Shown piece after piece: positions 4,640 to 6,221 of a stretch of 6,221 bases of DNA. A program made the position numbers and the translations under genes. The stretch is from Planctomycetota bacterium (lineage in GTDB: Bacteria > Planctomycetota > UBA8108): positions 1 through 6,221 of the forward strand of contig JAKUSY010000112.1 in assembly GCA_022451445.1 (NCBI GenBank), given 5' to 3'. Positions within the stretch are counted from its first letter, which is position 1, and every line of letters starts with the position of its first letter. The notes below the pieces were generated by a model that did not search any database, was not told the DNA's origin, and worked only from the letters and a program-made list of their open reading frames with translations.

Positions 4640-6221
4640 ATGATGGGTGAAAAAGGCGGCAGCGTGGCAAACGACACCTCTTTCGAAACCTCCGGCGGTA
4701 CCGGCCTCCGGCCAAAGACTTTCGGCCGCGCTACGGTGCTATTTTTTTTCTCGGGCGCGCTGGGGCTCGGCTACGAGCTGGTCTGGATCAAGAAGGCCGC
4801 CCTGGTGGTCGGCGCCAGCCAGATCGCCCTCTCCACAGTGTTGACCTCGTTTTTCCTCGGCATCGCCCTCGGGGGCTATTTCGTCGGCAAAAGGCTGCGG
4901 TCTTCGCGCCGTTCGCCGCTGTTTATCTACGGTATCTTCGAGTTGATCATCGGCGCCTTCGCCCTGGCCTTCCCCTTTCTTTTCTCTCTTCTCGAGCAAC
5001 TCTACGGGGCGCTCTACCCCCTGGCGGCGGGCTTCGGCTGGGGGCTCTTCGCGCTTCGCTTCGGTCTTCTCTTTGCCCTGGTGCTTGTGCCCACGTTCTT
5101 TATGGGAGGCACGCTTCCTCTCTTGCTGGATGGACTGGTTGCCGAGGACCGCGCCATCGGTTCACGAACCAGTCTTCTTTACGGGGTCAATATCCTGGGC
5201 GCAGTGGCCGGGGTCTTGTGTACGGCCTACTTTGCCATTCCGGCGCTCGGGATGAACGGCACCAGCATCGCCGGTGGTTTCGGCAATCTGCTGATCGCGG
5301 CGGCGGCGTTCATCTTCTTTCGCCATACGCCTCCCGCGCATACGGAGCCTCAGGAGGTCAGGTTGGGCTGGTTTTTCCCGGCGGCCGCCTTTCTCTCGGG
5401 GCTGATCGCAATCGCCTGGCAGATCGCCTGGTCGCGCTATTTTTCCCTCTTTCACACCACCAGTGTCTATTTTACCGCAATGCTTCTGGCTGTATACCTG
5501 CTGGCGTTAGCCGCGGGCAGCCTGTTGTTGTCGCCGGTGCTGAGGATGCGGTGGAGGCCGCTGAAGATTCTCGGGGGGCTCCAGGGCCTGGTGCCGCTCT
5601 TTGCCCTCACCATGATCGCCTGGTGGCGGGCCGCGGAGCTCAGCGTGGAGCTGCAGGGCAAGCAGCTAACCCTGCCCGACAATTCCACGCGCATCGTCCC
5701 CCTCGAGACTCTCGAGATCAACCACCTCAACCCCACCAGCTATATGATGTTCTGGAGCGAGAAGGCCGATGCCGTATTTTTCGCCCCGCTTTTTCAGATC
5801 GCCCTGTGTATTTTCATCCCGGTGGCGCTGATGGGTACAGGCCTGCCGGCCCTGATCGCCGCCGCCACCCGCAGCTCCGCGGCCCTGCGGCCGGTCTCGG
5901 GCCGGCTCGTTTTCTGGAACACGATCGGCTCGAGCCTCGGGGGCTTTCTCGCAGGCTACGTCTTCCTGCATCTGCTGGGTCTTCACGGAACCCTCACATT
6001 GCTGGGCTTCGGCTCGCTGGCGCTGGCGGCGGCCTGTCTTTTCAAGGCACGGACGATGCCCCCGGAGCCGGAGGCCCCGCTCAGCAGGCAGCAGAGGCGT
6101 CACGCCGCGCCGTCTCCGTCGCCCTGGCGCCCGGCGTTTTCCTGGGCGGCCTGCATCCTCCCCGTGTTGGGCCTGGCGGCCACCCTCAACTTCTGGTGGT
6201 CTCCGGATATTACCCGCGAGA
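4640..6221 (+). CDS. Fused MFS/spermidine-synthase-like membrane protein, N-terminal part (3' end outside window)
   Basis: The frame runs from ATG 4640 (or ATG 4643) to the right edge without a stop, giving 527 residues. About 12-13 hydrophobic helices are visible. The first half (about 32-226) has the family signatures GALGLGYELVWIK (39-51), STVLTSFFLGIALGGYFVGK (65-84), PTFFMGGTLPLLL (151-163) and LLYGVNILGAVAG (179-191). The second half repeats them in degenerate form: AIAWQIAWSRYFSL (257-270), IPVALMGTGLPALI (393-406) and LVFWNTIGSSLGGFLAGY (423-440). This matches the membrane part of proteins that end in a spermidine-synthase-like methyltransferase-fold domain; that domain would lie beyond the window and is not seen. 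A polar insertion (about 330-375) separates two helices of the second half. Substrate is unknown and polyamine transport or synthesis should not be assumed. An in-frame TAA at 4607 limits the start. The Shine-Dalgarno is weak: GGA 5 nt from the ATG, while GAGGAG at 4611-4616 is 23 nt away. Confidence 0.87.
   Translation, partial: MMGEKGGSVANDTSFETSGGTGLRPKTFGRATVLFFFSGALGLGYELVWIKKAALVVGASQIALSTVLTSFFLGIALGGYFVGKRLRSSRRSPLFIYGIFELIIGAFALAFPFLFSLLEQLYGALYPLAAGFGWGLFALRFGLLFALVLVPTFFMGGTLPLLLDGLVAEDRAIGSRTSLLYGVNILGAVAGVLCTAYFAIPALGMNGTSIAGGFGNLLIAAAAFIFFRHTPPAHTEPQEVRLGWFFPAAAFLSGLIAIAWQIAWSRYFSLFHTTSVYFTAMLLAVYLLALAAGSLLLSPVLRMRWRPLKILGGLQGLVPLFALTMIAWWRAAELSVELQGKQLTLPDNSTRIVPLETLEINHLNPTSYMMFWSEKADAVFFAPLFQIALCIFIPVALMGTGLPALIAAATRSSAALRPVSGRLVFWNTIGSSLGGFLAGYVFLHLLGLHGTLTLLGFGSLALAAACLFKARTMPPEPEAPLSRQQRRHAAPSPSPWRPAFSWAACILPVLGLAATLNFWWSPDITRE

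Noticed and set aside
5666..6103. Minus-strand open frame (145 codons) inside the membrane-protein gene
   Set aside because: The plus strand encodes conserved membrane motifs through this stretch; the minus product is low-complexity and charged, as expected for the complement of hydrophobic codons.
1..6221. Insertion sequences, CRISPR arrays, tRNA or rRNA genes, phage genes, toxin-antitoxin pairs
   Set aside because: I looked on both strands and found no terminal inverted repeats with transposase, no spaced repeats, no tRNA-like cloverleaf with TTCNANNC arm, and no phage or toxin motifs.

Overview
This is a GC-rich bacterial chromosomal segment with six protein-coding genes, two of them cut by the window edges. 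I see no RNA gene, mobile element or CRISPR array. The gene set (lipoprotein signal peptidase, a predicted lipoprotein beta-propeller, an exported Ala/Lys/Pro-rich protein, a membrane-anchored Hanks-type kinase homologue and an MFS-like protein of the fused spermidine-synthase type) suggests a GC-rich, probably diderm, environmental lineage. Deltaproteobacteria/Myxococcota, Planctomycetes or related uncultured phyla would fit. Nothing in the window fixes the taxonomy.

Layout. (1) 1-353 (+): 3' end of an unrecognised gene, whose stop overlaps the next start (ATGA). (2) 350-1465 (+): predicted lipoprotein made of WD40-like/PD40 (TolB-type) propeller repeats, with a run of nine prolines. (3) 1469-2107 (-): lspA, signal peptidase II, converging on the propeller gene with a 3-bp gap. 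(4) 2115-3431 (-): Hanks-type kinase homologue with one membrane segment and a repeated C-terminal helical region. Its catalytic loop reads HGR instead of HRD/HGD, so it is probably a pseudokinase. It lies 7 bp upstream of lspA and the two look like one transcription unit. (5) 3558-4535 (-): exported protein of unknown function. (6) 4640 to the right edge (+): a long open frame, still open at base 6221, encoding the 12-13-helix membrane part of a fused MFS/spermidine-synthase-like protein. It is divergent from gene 5.

The most informative non-coding stretch is 3432-3557, upstream of the kinase homologue. On the minus strand it holds a sigma70-like promoter (TTGCCT, 17-bp spacer, TATCAT), a palindrome inside the spacer, and a strong inverted repeat starting almost at the predicted transcription start. 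The kinase-lspA unit therefore appears to have its own, possibly regulated, promoter and a structured leader.

Functionally the window centres on the cell envelope: LspA would mature lipoproteins such as the propeller protein, and the kinase homologue could sense something outside the membrane through its C-terminal region. No clear new multi-gene system is visible. The items most worth a second look are the likely pseudokinase paired with lspA, its regulatory region, the nine-proline run, and the unrecognised exported protein with its internal 20-bp repeat.
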